Assembly (NCBI RefSeq): GCF_000421625.1
Contig: NZ_ATXJ01000001.1
Location: forward strand, 186,001-250,000
DNA length: 64,000 nt
Direction of reading: 5' to 3'
DNA from: Thermus islandicus DSM 21543
GTDB taxonomy: Bacteria > Deinococcota > Deinococci > Deinococcales > Thermaceae
Part shown: positions 15,369 to 23,150 of the stretch, one piece after another
How positions within the stretch are numbered: the first letter of the stretch is position 1
How the letters are laid out: every line of letters starts with the position of its first letter
The notes under the pieces: model-generated
What the model was told of the DNA's origin: nothing
Database searches by the model: none
Seen by the model: only the letters and a program-made list of their open reading frames with translations
Position numbers and translations under genes: made by a program

Positions 15369-16223
15369 ATGATCCGGCCCCTGGCCAGGAGCGACCTCCC
15401 CGGGCTCCTCAGGCTCCTCCACCACATGGACCAAAGCCCCGAGCGGGGGGTTCTCGCCCCGGAGGCCAGGGACCTCGAGGGCCTGGCCGAGGAGCTGGAG
15501 GACGGCCTGGTCCTGGTGCGGGAGGGGGAGGTGGAGGGCTACGTGGGCCTTTACCCCTTCTGGGACGGGGCGGCCCTGGAGGGCCCCCTGGCCTACCGGA
15601 GGGAGGACCTCCCCTCCCTCCTGAAGGCCGCGGAGGAGCGGGCCCAAGGGCTTAGCCTGGAGAGGCTCTACGCCTTCCCCCGGGAGGAGAACCAGACCCT
15701 GCGCAAGGCCCTGGAGGAGGCGGGCTTTGGCCTCCTCCACCTCACCTACTTCTTCGTGAAGCGGCCCGAGGGCCTGGGCTACCCCGTTCCAGAAGGCGTG
15801 CGGGTGGAGGAGGGCTTCCCGGGGGCCGAGATCTACCGGGAGCTCTACCGGAAAAGCGAGGAGGGTTGGGCCCTAAGGCTCAAGTGGACGGACGAGGAGC
15901 TTGAGGAGCACTTCCAGGACCCGGCCGTGCACCTCCTGGTGGCCTACCAGGGGGAGAACCCCGTGGGGATGGCCGAGGTGGAGCTGGAGGGGAGGGAGGC
16001 GAGCGTAGCCTACATCGGGGTCGTGCCCGAGGCCCGGGGGCGGGGGATCGGGAGAACCCTCCTCTCCGAGGCGGCGCGGCTTGCCCGAAGGAAGGGGGCG
16101 GACCTCTTAAGGGTCCGGGCCCACCACCACGAAACCGGGGCCCTGGAACTCTACCGCAACCTGGGCTTCCACCTCGAGGAGGCCGTGGCCACCTACGCTA
16201 AGGAGCTCAGGGCGAGCCGGTAG
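15369..16223 (+). CDS. GNAT-family N-acetyltransferase, two-domain
   Basis: A 284-residue protein. The C-terminal half (about 140-284) is a complete GNAT domain with the acetyl-CoA loop VVPEARGRGIGRTLL and the terminal ALELYRNLGF motif. The N-terminal half resembles a second, diverged GNAT domain (PLARSDLPGLLRLL, EGYVGLYPF) without a clear CoA loop. Such tandem proteins often use the C-terminal domain for catalysis. The substrate is unknown. It follows the pseudo-phosphatase gene after 4 bases and overlaps the deacetylase-like gene tail to tail by 31 bases. Confidence 0.85.
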   Translation: MIRPLARSDLPGLLRLLHHMDQSPERGVLAPEARDLEGLAEELEDGLVLVREGEVEGYVGLYPFWDGAALEGPLAYRREDLPSLLKAAEERAQGLSLERLYAFPREENQTLRKALEEAGFGLLHLTYFFVKRPEGLGYPVPEGVRVEEGFPGAEIYRELYRKSEEGWALRLKWTDEELEEHFQDPAVHLLVAYQGENPVGMAEVELEGREASVAYIGVVPEARGRGIGRTLLSEAARLARRKGADLLRVRAHHHETGALELYRNLGFHLEEAVATYAKELRASR

Positions 16224-17074
16224 GTTCGGGCGTGGGCCTCCACGGTGAGGCGGGGGTCGCGGTTATACCCTCCGCCCATGACCACCACCAAGGGTACCCC
16301 GAGCCGCTTGACCAGGGCGAAGACCCTTTGGTCCCGCTGTTCCACCCCTTCCAGGGAAAGGGCAAGCCTCCCGAAGCGGTCCCCCTTCAGGACATCCACC
16401 CCGGCGTTGTAGAAGACGAGGTGGGGCCGGAATCCCTGGGCCCGCTCCAGGGCCTCGTCTAGGGCCCTCAGGTAGGCCTCGTCCCCTACCCCGTCCGGCA
16501 GGCCCACGTCCAGGTCGCTTGCCTCCTTCTTCAGGGGGTAGTTCCGCTCCCCGTGGAGGGAGAGGGTGAAGACGGAAGGGTCCCCCTGGAAGAAGACCGC
16601 TGTGCCGTTCCCCTGGTGGGCGTCCAGGTCCACCACCAGCACCCTCCCCGAAAAGCCCCTGGCCCTGAGCCAGCGCACGGCCACGGCCACATCGTTGAAG
16701 AGGCTATACCCCTCGGCCCGGTCAGGGTAGGCGTGGTGGGTGCCCCCGGCGAGGTTGAGGCCGAGGCCCTCCCTTAGGGCGTCCTCCGCCGCAAGAAGGG
16801 TTCCCCCGGCGGCGTGGAGGGCCCTCCGGAGGAGGGAGGGGGTAAAGGGGAGGCCGAGCCTAAGGGACTCCGCCCGGGAAAGCCCCTCCCGGAAAAGCCT
16901 CTCCAGGTAGGCAGGGTCGTGGGCCAGGAAGAGGGCTTCCCGAGGGACCTCGGGGGCGGGAAGGACGGGGAGGAGGCCCTTCAGGGCCTCGGCCACCCCC
17001 CGGTACTTGTAGAGGGGGAAGGGGTGCCCCTCGGGCAGGTCCAGGGAAAGGTGGGCCGTGGAGTAGGCCTTCAC
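16193..17074 (-). CDS. Histone-deacetylase-family (AcuC/APAH-like) deacetylase
   Basis: A 293-residue protein of the arginase/deacetylase fold. Family motifs are GGTHHAYP (the two catalytic His), VVDLDAHQGNGTAVFF (zinc Asp and His), SLHGERNYP and MGGGYNRD. Bacterial relatives remove acetyl groups from acetyl-CoA synthetase, polyamines or lysine side chains, and the target here is unknown. I choose GTG 17074 (reads KAYSTAHLSLDLPEGHP) because CAGAAT ends exactly 6 bases before it. The longer frame runs over the neighbouring gene. It diverges from the phosphoesterase gene. Confidence 0.88.
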   Translation of the reverse strand: MKAYSTAHLSLDLPEGHPFPLYKYRGVAEALKGLLPVLPAPEVPREALFLAHDPAYLERLFREGLSRAESLRLGLPFTPSLLRRALHAAGGTLLAAEDALREGLGLNLAGGTHHAYPDRAEGYSLFNDVAVAVRWLRARGFSGRVLVVDLDAHQGNGTAVFFQGDPSVFTLSLHGERNYPLKKEASDLDVGLPDGVGDEAYLRALDEALERAQGFRPHLVFYNAGVDVLKGDRFGRLALSLEGVEQRDQRVFALVKRLGVPLVVVMGGGYNRDPRLTVEAHARTYRLALSSLA

Positions 17075-17080
17075 GCCCCC

Positions 17081-17093
17081 ATTCTGGCAGAAT
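17081..17093. promoter_or_regulatory. Palindromic double -10 element between divergent genes
   Basis: ATTCTG-g-CAGAAT is a perfect inverted repeat. The minus-strand CAGAAT (17081-17086) ends 6 bases before GTG 17074 of the deacetylase gene. The plus-strand CAGAAT (17088-17093) ends 11 bases before GTG 17105 of the phosphoesterase gene. Confidence 0.5.
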
Positions 17094-17104
17094 GAGGGGG
17101 AAGC

Positions 17105-17728
17105 GTGCGCCTCCTCCTCCTTTCCGACCAGGTCCACCCCCACATCTACTCCCCCCGCTTTCCCGAAAACCTTCCCCCCTTTGACCTGGTCCTGGCGGCG
17201 GGGGACCTGCCCGGGGCGTACCTGGAGTACGTGGCCGCCAAGGTCCAGGTGCCCGTCCTCTTCGTGCCCGGAAACCACGGGGAGGAGTGGGTGTGGGAGG
17301 AGGGGAGGCGGAAGCGGCCCGGGGGGGTGGTCAACCTCCACGGCCGGCTTTTCCGCTACCGGGGCCTCTTCCTCTACGGCATCGGGGGCGTCCCCCGCTA
17401 CCGGGAGGGGGAGGGGCAGCTCGCCCCGGGGGCGCTCTTCCACCTGGCCCTGAAACCCTTCCCCGTAGCCTTCCCCCGAAGGCTTCTAACCGGCCACGGG
17501 GTGGACATCCTCCTGACCCACGCCCCGCCCCCTGGGCCCACGGCCGGGGAGGACTTCGCCCACCGGGGGGCCTCCGCCTTCCTCCTCTTCCACCGCCTCT
17601 TCCGCCCCAGGCTCCACGTCCATGGCCACACCCCCCTTCTCGGGGCGAACCCCAAGAGGCGGCACCGCACCCCCCTGGGCGTAGAGGTGGTCCACGCCCA
17701 GGGCTACGCCCTCATCGGGCTTCCCTGA
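17105..17728 (+). CDS. Calcineurin-like metallophosphoesterase
   Basis: A 207-residue metallophosphoesterase. The metal motifs are LLLLSDQVHP (normally D-x-H; here D-x-x-H), AAGDLPG, VPGNHGEE, LTHAPPPG and HVHGHTPL. The first motif is therefore slightly altered, while the GD, GNH and GHxH motifs are intact. Relatives act on nucleotides, cyclic nucleotides or protein phosphates; the substrate is not evident. The start is GTG 17105. Its 3' end faces the degraded trmL-like gene. Confidence 0.82.
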   Translation: MRLLLLSDQVHPHIYSPRFPENLPPFDLVLAAGDLPGAYLEYVAAKVQVPVLFVPGNHGEEWVWEEGRRKRPGGVVNLHGRLFRYRGLFLYGIGGVPRYREGEGQLAPGALFHLALKPFPVAFPRRLLTGHGVDILLTHAPPPGPTAGEDFAHRGASAFLLFHRLFRPRLHVHGHTPLLGANPKRRHRTPLGVEVVHAQGYALIGLP

Positions 17729-18117
17729 TCTGGCCTCGTAGGCGGCCACCGCCAGGTTCAGGGAGCGCACCTGCCCCGGCATGGGGATCCTGAAGCGGGC
17801 GAGGACCTCCTCGGGAAGCCCCCGGGTCTCGGGGCCGAAGAGGAGGTAGTCCCCCTCCTGGAAGCGGGCCTGGTAGAGGGAGGTCTCCCCCCGGGCGGTG
17901 AAGGCCCACACCCTCGCCCCCGGGGGCAGGCCCTCCAGGAAGGCCTCAAAGGAGCCGTGGACCCGGAGGTCCACGCGGGGCCAGTAGTCCAGGCCCGCCC
18001 GCCGGAGCTTGGGGCTAGAGAGGAGGAAGCCCAGGGGATGGATGAGGTGGAGGGTGGATCCCGGGTGCGGGCGATGTTTCCGGCGTTCTGGGGGATCTCG
18101 GGTTGGTGGAGCCTCAC
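17729..18117 (-). pseudogene. trmL-like SPOUT 2'-O-methyltransferase, frameshifted
   Basis: Two frames together give a SPOUT methyltransferase of the TrmL type (Nm34 of tRNA). The first frame, from GTG 18117, reads RLHQPEIPQNAGNIART. After a net loss of about 10 bases near 18060 the next frame continues STLHLIHPLGFLLSS, LRRAGLDYW, DYLLFGPETRGLPEEV and RIPMPGQVRSLNLAVAAYEA. The lost bases would encode the Cys-Ala-x-Thr segment after N-I-A-R. No normal stop follows; the second frame runs on under the phosphoesterase gene. A sequencing error is possible. Its GTG overlaps the stop of the upstream gene. Confidence 0.7.
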
Positions 18118-19649
18118 CGCCTCCGGTACCGGGTGGCCGCTCCCCGGCCCAGCCGTTCCGCCCGCCCCTCCCGGATCAGGCGGCCTAGGAGGTTCAGGGC
18201 GCCTTTTCGGGAAAGCCCGAGGGCCCTTTCCACCTCGAGGCGGCGCCGCGGCACCTCCAGGAGGGCCAGGGCCCGCTCCGCCAGGGGGTCTTTGCGGGCC
18301 AGGTGGTACCGGCCTCCCTCCCGACGCACCAGCCCCATCCTTTCCATGCGGGCGAGGACCCGGCGCGCGGCCTCCTCGGGGAGCTGGAGGGCCCGGGAAA
18401 GCTCCTCCAAGGGGGCCTCCCCCACCCGGCGCAGGTGGGCCACGGCGATCAGGTGGTCCAGGCTGAAGGCCCCGAGGCGCTCCTGAGCCTCGGCAAGCTC
18501 CCGCACGAAGGCCTCGTCCAGCTCAGGGTTGTAGAGGACCAAGGTCAGGGCCTCGGGATACAGGCGGTACTCCGGGGGCTCCTTGCCGTGCTTGAGGAGG
18601 AGGCGGTACATCTTGCCCACCCCGCTCCCCGCCCGCTCCACGTAGCCCAGGCGGTAGAGGGCCTCGGCCAGGCGGGGGTTCCGCCGCTTGGGAGGGTGGC
18701 GGAGGACGTTTTCCGGGGTGATCCCCGGGGGGAAGCCGCCGGGGTTGGAGACCTCGAGGCGGTCCCGGTGGTGGTGGACCTGGATGGCGTCCAGGCTCTG
18801 CCAGTCCCGGTGGACCAGGGCATTGAGGAGGGCCTCGCGGTAGACCTCCTGGTCAAAGTCCCAGATCTCTATGCGAAAGAGGCCCACGGTGAGGTAGCGC
18901 ACCCGGTTCCGGGCCTGGATCAGGTCGCGAAGCCTCTCCAAAAGGGCGGGGATGGGCCGGAGGAGGTCCTCCCGGAAGCGGTAGCCCTCCTCCCCCTCGT
19001 GGTAGTAGTAGCTCACCTCGGCCTGGGGGAGAAGCCGCCTTAAGGCGAGGGGCGTCCCCGCGAGGAGGAGGCCCGCCACCGTGGGGCGCTCCTCCCCTTC
19101 CACCCGCTCCAGGAGGCCCAGGGCGAAGAGGAGCTCCAGGTCGGGCAGGGCGGCCAAGGCGCTCCCCCGCTCCTCGAGGAGGCGCCGGAGGCGGAGGACC
19201 TCCAGGGGGTCCAGATCGGAGAGGCTCGCCGCCGGCAGCACCTGGGCGGTGAAGTCCGGCTCGGGCAGGGCCTGGCCCATCCGCAGCTCCGTGAGGCGCC
19301 TCCCGTCCCAAAAGGGCACCCGACCCGCCCCTACGGCGATGGCGGCGGGGCTTTGGGGCACGTGCAGGGCCAAAACCCGCCCCTCTGGCCCCTCCACCAC
19401 CTCCACGTAGGGCAGGAGAAGGCCCTGGGTGAGCTGGAAGAGGGCGTGGGTGATCTGGAGGGGGTGGATCTCCGAGGCCCCCAGGACCTTCCCCCCCCGG
19501 CTGACCCCCAGGAAGAGAACCCCTCCCTTGTGGTTGGCGAGGCCGGCGGCGTAGCGGGCCAGCTCCTCCGGGGAAAGGTCGGGGGGAAGGAAGAGGGTGC
19601 GCTCGTCCTGGCCTAGGGCAAGGCGTTCCTTAAGCTCCTCCCACGTCAC
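18114..19649 (-). CDS. AlbA_2/Schlafen-type putative ATP-binding transcription regulator
   Basis: A 511-residue protein of the family with an N-terminal AlbA_2 (Schlafen-like) domain, a central GHKL-like ATP-binding domain and C-terminal winged helices. The AlbA_2 part includes LANHKGGVLFLGVSRGGKVLG (about residue 37). The central part has YREALLNALVHRDW, VSNPGGFPPGITPENVL, RNPRLAEAL and ERAGSGVGKMY. Two helix-turn-helix segments follow at about 400-511. I start at GTG 19649 because the upstream extension looks non-coding. It diverges from amtB. Its target is unknown. Confidence 0.82.
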   Translation of the reverse strand: MTWEELKERLALGQDERTLFLPPDLSPEELARYAAGLANHKGGVLFLGVSRGGKVLGASEIHPLQITHALFQLTQGLLLPYVEVVEGPEGRVLALHVPQSPAAIAVGAGRVPFWDGRRLTELRMGQALPEPDFTAQVLPAASLSDLDPLEVLRLRRLLEERGSALAALPDLELLFALGLLERVEGEERPTVAGLLLAGTPLALRRLLPQAEVSYYYHEGEEGYRFREDLLRPIPALLERLRDLIQARNRVRYLTVGLFRIEIWDFDQEVYREALLNALVHRDWQSLDAIQVHHHRDRLEVSNPGGFPPGITPENVLRHPPKRRNPRLAEALYRLGYVERAGSGVGKMYRLLLKHGKEPPEYRLYPEALTLVLYNPELDEAFVRELAEAQERLGAFSLDHLIAVAHLRRVGEAPLEELSRALQLPEEAARRVLARMERMGLVRREGGRYHLARKDPLAERALALLEVPRRRLEVERALGLSRKGALNLLGRLIREGRAERLGRGAATRYRRR

Positions 19650-19787
19650 GGCCCCCAGTTTACGGGAGGCCCGACAGGCGTAGGACTGGGCGTGCAGGGC
19701 GAAAGAGATTTTCGCGACATTGTCCCATTCATGGGTTACATTTGGCGGATCACTCCCGGTAAAATATGCTGTTTGCACCTATAGCGA

Positions 19788-19823
19788 TTGCATATCGTCA
19801 ATTTATCTCTTGACATTATGCAA
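19788..19823. promoter_or_regulatory. Operator-like inverted repeat over the amtB -35 box
   Basis: Left arm TTGCATATCGTCAA (19788-19801) and right arm TTGACATTATGCAA (19810-19823) are inverted repeats matching at 12 of 14 positions, with an 8-base spacer and arm centres 22 bases apart. The right arm contains the whole amtB -35 hexamer. The surroundings are unusually AT-rich for this genome. I infer a dimeric regulator site, probably for nitrogen control. Confidence 0.65.
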
Positions 19824-19854
19824 AGAGAGGTCTACCCTATTCCCCAAGGAGGTG
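19810..19854 (+). promoter_or_regulatory. amtB promoter and ribosome-binding site
   Basis: TTGACA (19810-19815), a 17-base spacer, then TACCCT (19833-19838). A strong ribosome site AAGGAGGTG (19846-19854) fixes ATG 19858 as the start. This is one of the few classical leadered promoters in the window. Confidence 0.75.
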
Positions 19855-19857
19855 GGC

Positions 19858-21195
19858 ATGCGGCACCTGGGAACCTTAAGAGGCGTAGCGGCGTTGGGAC
19901 TTTCGGGTCTGGCCCTGGCGGAAGGGGTGAACGGGGCGGACACGGCCTGGATGCTGGTCTCCACGGCCCTGGTCCTCCTGATGACCCCAGCCCTGGCCTT
20001 CTTCTACGGGGGGCTCGTCCGGAGCAAAAACGCCCTGAACACCATGATGATGAGCTTCGCGGCCCTGGCCTTCGTGGGCGTGGGCTGGGCCCTTCTGGGG
20101 TACACCCTGGCCTTTGGGGACGGCGGCCGCTTTCTGGGCAGCCTGCAGCACCTCTTCCTCAAGGGGGTAGGCCTCGAGGCCAAGGGCACCATCCCCCACA
20201 TCCTCTTCCTGGCCTTCCAGGGCACCTTCGCCATCATCACCGCCGCCCTGGTCTCGGGCTCCGTGGTGGAAAGGATGCGCTTTCCCGCCTACCTGGCCTT
20301 CCTCACCCTCTGGGGGCTTCTCGTCTACGCCCCCATAGCCCACTGGGTCTGGGGCGGGGGATTCCTGGGCGCCCTGGGCGCCTTGGACTTCGCCGGGGGT
20401 ACGGTGGTCCACATCAACGCCGGCGTCGCTGGGCTGGTGGCGGCCCTGGCCCTGGGCCCCCGAAAGGACTTCGGCCGCCAGGCCATCCTGCCCCACAGCG
20501 TCCCCCTCACCCTGCTCGGGGCGGCCCTCCTTTGGTTCGGCTGGTTCGGCTTCAACGGAGGAAGCGCCCTAGCCGCCAACGCCTCGGCCGCCTTGGCTTT
20601 CGCCAACACCATGCTGGCCCCTGCGGCTACCCTCCTCGTCTGGACCCTTTTGGACCTCGTCCGTACGGGGAAGGCCACGGCGGTGGGGGCGGCCACGGCC
20701 ATCGTGGTGGGCCTGGTGGCCGTGACCCCGGCCGCGGGCTTTGTCTCCCCCCTTTCCGCCCTCCTCCTGGGGGCCCTCGCCGCCTTCCCCAGCTACTACG
20801 TCCTCCTCTGGAGGGCGAGGACCCGGCTGGACGACAGCCTGGACGTCTTCGCCGGCCACGGGGTCGGGGGCATCACCGGAGCCCTCCTTACCGGCGTTCT
20901 GGCCCAGAAATCGTGGAACGGGGTAGCGGACGGCCTCCTCTTCGGCAACCCCGCCCAGCTGGGCATCCAGGCCTTGGCGGTGGCGGTGGCCATCCTCTAC
21001 AGCGCCCTCGCCACCTTCCTCCTCCTCAAGCTGGTGGCCCTCTTCACCCCCCTCAAGGCGGAGGCCAGGGAGGAGGGGCTGGGGCTGGACATCACCCAGC
21101 ACGGCGAGGAGGCTTACACCTCGGGCGAGGGAGCCATCCTGGTGCTCTCGGAGGGCCTTCCCCCGGCCCCCAAGCCTGCGGGAGGTAGGGCATGA
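19858..21195 (+). CDS. amtB: Ammonium transporter AmtB
   Basis: A 445-residue ammonium channel. A cleavable-looking N-terminal segment (residues 1-21) precedes about eleven membrane helices. Family signatures are FFYGGLVRSKN near the first helix and the pore twin histidines in HWVWGGGF and FAGHGVGGITG. The C-terminal cytosolic tail (about residues 395-445) is the surface that PII proteins normally block. glnK follows with a 4-base overlap, so channel and regulator are made together. The start is fixed by the AAGGAGGTG site; a longer upstream frame is rejected. Confidence 0.95.
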   Translation: MRHLGTLRGVAALGLSGLALAEGVNGADTAWMLVSTALVLLMTPALAFFYGGLVRSKNALNTMMMSFAALAFVGVGWALLGYTLAFGDGGRFLGSLQHLFLKGVGLEAKGTIPHILFLAFQGTFAIITAALVSGSVVERMRFPAYLAFLTLWGLLVYAPIAHWVWGGGFLGALGALDFAGGTVVHINAGVAGLVAALALGPRKDFGRQAILPHSVPLTLLGAALLWFGWFGFNGGSALAANASAALAFANTMLAPAATLLVWTLLDLVRTGKATAVGAATAIVVGLVAVTPAAGFVSPLSALLLGALAAFPSYYVLLWRARTRLDDSLDVFAGHGVGGITGALLTGVLAQKSWNGVADGLLFGNPAQLGIQALAVAVAILYSALATFLLLKLVALFTPLKAEAREEGLGLDITQHGEEAYTSGEGAILVLSEGLPPAPKPAGGRA

Positions 21196-21542
21196 AGCTC
21201 ATCGTGGCCATCGTCCGCCCGGAAAAGCTGAACGAGGTCCTGGAGGCCCTTTTCAAGGCGGAGGTCCGTGGGCTCACCCTGAGCCGGGTCCAGGGCCACG
21301 GCGGCGAGACGGAGAAGGTGGAGACCTACCGGGGCACCACGGTGAAGATGGAGCTCCACGAGAAGGTGCGCCTGGAGATCGGGGTCTCCGAGCCCTTCGT
21401 GAAGCCCACGGTGGAGGCCATCCTGAGGGCGGCCCGCACCGGGGAGGTGGGGGACGGCAAGATCTTCGTCCTTCCGGTGGAGAAGGTGTACCGGATCCGC
21501 ACCGGGGAGGAGGACGAGGCCGCGGTGACCCCGGTACAATAG
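21192..21542 (+). CDS. glnK: PII nitrogen regulatory protein (GlnK)
   Basis: A 116-residue PII protein that senses 2-oxoglutarate and ATP/ADP and gates AmtB. The signature segments MKLIVAIVRPEKLNEVLEAL, the T-loop (about 37-55) and the B-loop/C-loop region ARTGEVGDGKIFVLPVEKVYRIRTGE are all present. The T-loop reads TYRGTTVKMEL: the tyrosine modified by uridylylation in enterobacteria (Tyr51) appears to be Val. So regulation is probably by ligand only. Coupled to amtB by the 4-base overlap. Confidence 0.94.
   Translation: MKLIVAIVRPEKLNEVLEALFKAEVRGLTLSRVQGHGGETEKVETYRGTTVKMELHEKVRLEIGVSEPFVKPTVEAILRAARTGEVGDGKIFVLPVEKVYRIRTGEEDEAAVTPVQ
21535..21540 (+). promoter_or_regulatory. -10 element of hrcA (leaderless), overlapping the glnK stop
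   Basis: TACAAT, then 6 bases, then GTG 21547. The TAG stop of glnK (21540-21542) starts on the last base of the hexamer. Confidence 0.65.
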
Positions 21543-21546
21543 GGGT

Positions 21547-22449
21547 GTGACGGCCAGGCAGCGGCGCATCCTCCACCACCTGGTGGAGGCCTACATCCGG
21601 ACCAAGGCCCCGGTGCCCTCGGCGCGGCTCGCCGAGGCCCTGGGCCTTAGCCCTGCCCTGGCCCGCTACGAGCTCATCGCCCTCGAGGAGATGGGCTACC
21701 TCACCAAGCCCCACGCCTCCGCCGGCAGGGTGCCCACCCGCCAGGCCTACCGCCAGTACTCCCTCTCCCTCCTCCCCCCTGCTCCCCTTCCCGAGGCCAC
21801 CCAGCGCAACCTGGCGAAGGCCCTGGAAGGTGCCCGGGAGCCCGAGGCCTTCCTGGTCAAGATGGCCGCCGGGCTCTCCGGCTACCCTGCCCTCCTTCGG
21901 CTAAGGCCCCGGCGCACGCCCAGGGTTCTCCAAGTCCACCTCTCCCCCCTTCCTGAGGGCACCCTGGCGGTGATGGTCCTGGAAGGGGGGAGGGTGCGGG
22001 AGGTGCGCCTCTCCCTAAGCCTTCCCCCAGAACGGCTCAAGCAGGCGGAGGAAGCCCTCTCCGGGCCCTTCGCCGCCCTGCCCCCGGCCCCGCCCGGCCT
22101 GGAGGACCTCTTCGCCGGGCTTTCCCGGGCCCTGCTTGGGGGGCTTTCCCTCACCTATAGGGAGGGGCTTTCCGAGGTGCTCAAAGAGCCCGAGGCCCAG
22201 GACCCGGGCTTCCTGGAGCGCCTGGTGCGCCTCTACGAGCGGGAGGGCGAGGACCTCCTCACCCCTCCGGGCCGGGTGGACGTGCGGGTGGGGGAGGTGG
22301 AGGGCCTGGCCCAGGTGCAGGCGGGCTTCCAGCGGGGCGAGTGGCAGGGGGAGATCGTCCTCATCGGCCCCCTGCGCATGCGCTACACCCAGGCCCTCTC
22401 CGTGGCCTACAGCCTGGGGGAGCTCTATACTGGTAGCCGTGCGGGTTGA
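21547..22449 (+). CDS. hrcA: Heat-inducible transcription repressor HrcA
   Basis: A 300-residue repressor of chaperone genes. The N-terminal winged helix (TARQRRILHHLVEAYIRTKAPVPSARLAEALGLSPA) and the wing segment MGYLTKPHASAGRVPTRQAYRQY match HrcA closely. The rest is the dimerisation and GAF-like domain, ending with GEIVLIGPLRMRYTQALSVAYSLGEL. HrcA usually binds CIRCE elements upstream of groESL or dnaK; no CIRCE is visible in this window. The start is GTG with the leaderless -10 TACAAT. It overlaps the next gene by 11 bases. Confidence 0.93.
   Translation: MTARQRRILHHLVEAYIRTKAPVPSARLAEALGLSPALARYELIALEEMGYLTKPHASAGRVPTRQAYRQYSLSLLPPAPLPEATQRNLAKALEGAREPEAFLVKMAAGLSGYPALLRLRPRRTPRVLQVHLSPLPEGTLAVMVLEGGRVREVRLSLSLPPERLKQAEEALSGPFAALPPAPPGLEDLFAGLSRALLGGLSLTYREGLSEVLKEPEAQDPGFLERLVRLYEREGEDLLTPPGRVDVRVGEVEGLAQVQAGFQRGEWQGEIVLIGPLRMRYTQALSVAYSLGELYTGSRAG
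22426..22431 (+). promoter_or_regulatory. -10 element of the moaD-moaE fusion gene
   Basis: TATACT inside the end of hrcA, followed by 7 bases and GTG 22439. Confidence 0.5.
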
Positions 22450-23119
22450 GGTGCGGCTCTTCGCCCTCTACCGGGAGCAGGCGGGGCGGGACCGGATGTC
22501 CCTGGAGCTCCCCGAGGGCGCCACGGTGGGGACAGCCAAGGCGGCCCTCGAGGCCCTCTTCCCCGGCCTCCGCCTGGCCGGGGGCCTGGCGGCGGTCAAC
22601 CAGGACCTCGCCGACCCCGACACCCCGCTAAGGGAGGGGGACGAGCTGGCCTTCCTGCCGCCGGTTTCGGGCGGGGAGGCTTCCCCGGACTCCTTCGGCC
22701 TCACCCGGGACCCCCTGGACCTGGAGGCCCTTGTGGCCTGGGCCACGGCCCCCGAGTACGGGGCGGTGGTGAGCTTCCTCGGCACCACCCGGAGCCCCAA
22801 CCGGGGGGAGGAGGTGGCCTTTTTGGAGTACGAGGCCTACCCGGAGATGGCCCTCAAAGCCATGGCAAGGATCCTCGAGGAGATGCGCCATCGCTGGCCC
22901 CTGGGCCGGATCGCCCTCTGGCACCGCCTGGGCCGGGTGGACCCCGGGGAGGCCTCCATCGCCATCGTGGTCTCGGCGCGGCACCGCAAGGAGGCCTTCG
23001 CCGCCTGCCAGTACGCCATTGACCGGGTGAAGCAGGTCCTGCCCGTCTGGAAGAAGGAGCACCGCAAGGACGGAAGCTTCTGGGTGGAGGGCTTCGCCCC
23101 GGAGGAGAAAAGGCTTTGA
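22439..23119 (+). CDS. Molybdopterin synthase, MoaD-MoaE fusion (MoaX-like)
   Basis: Inserts the two sulfurs of molybdopterin. Residues 1-80 are a MoaD domain of ubiquitin fold ending PPVSGG, and residues 85-226 are a MoaE domain (GAVVSFLGTTR, EYEAYPEMALKAM, HRLGRVDPGEASIAI, AFAACQYAIDRVKQVLPVWKKE). Normal MoaD must expose a C-terminal Gly-Gly to carry the thiocarboxylate. In this single chain the Gly-Gly is internal, as in mycobacterial MoaX, where cleavage after it restores activity. The start is GTG 22439, fixed by TATACT 7 bases upstream. Confidence 0.88.
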   Translation: MRVEVRLFALYREQAGRDRMSLELPEGATVGTAKAALEALFPGLRLAGGLAAVNQDLADPDTPLREGDELAFLPPVSGGEASPDSFGLTRDPLDLEALVAWATAPEYGAVVSFLGTTRSPNRGEEVAFLEYEAYPEMALKAMARILEEMRHRWPLGRIALWHRLGRVDPGEASIAIVVSARHRKEAFAACQYAIDRVKQVLPVWKKEHRKDGSFWVEGFAPEEKRL

Positions 23120-23150
23120 GGCTCGAGGCCACGCCCTCTTGTGGGGGAAG

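Noticed and set aside
21480-21560. CIRCE element at hrcA
   Set aside because: No TTAGCACTC-N9-GAGTGCTAA-like repeat is present; only the leaderless -10 was found.
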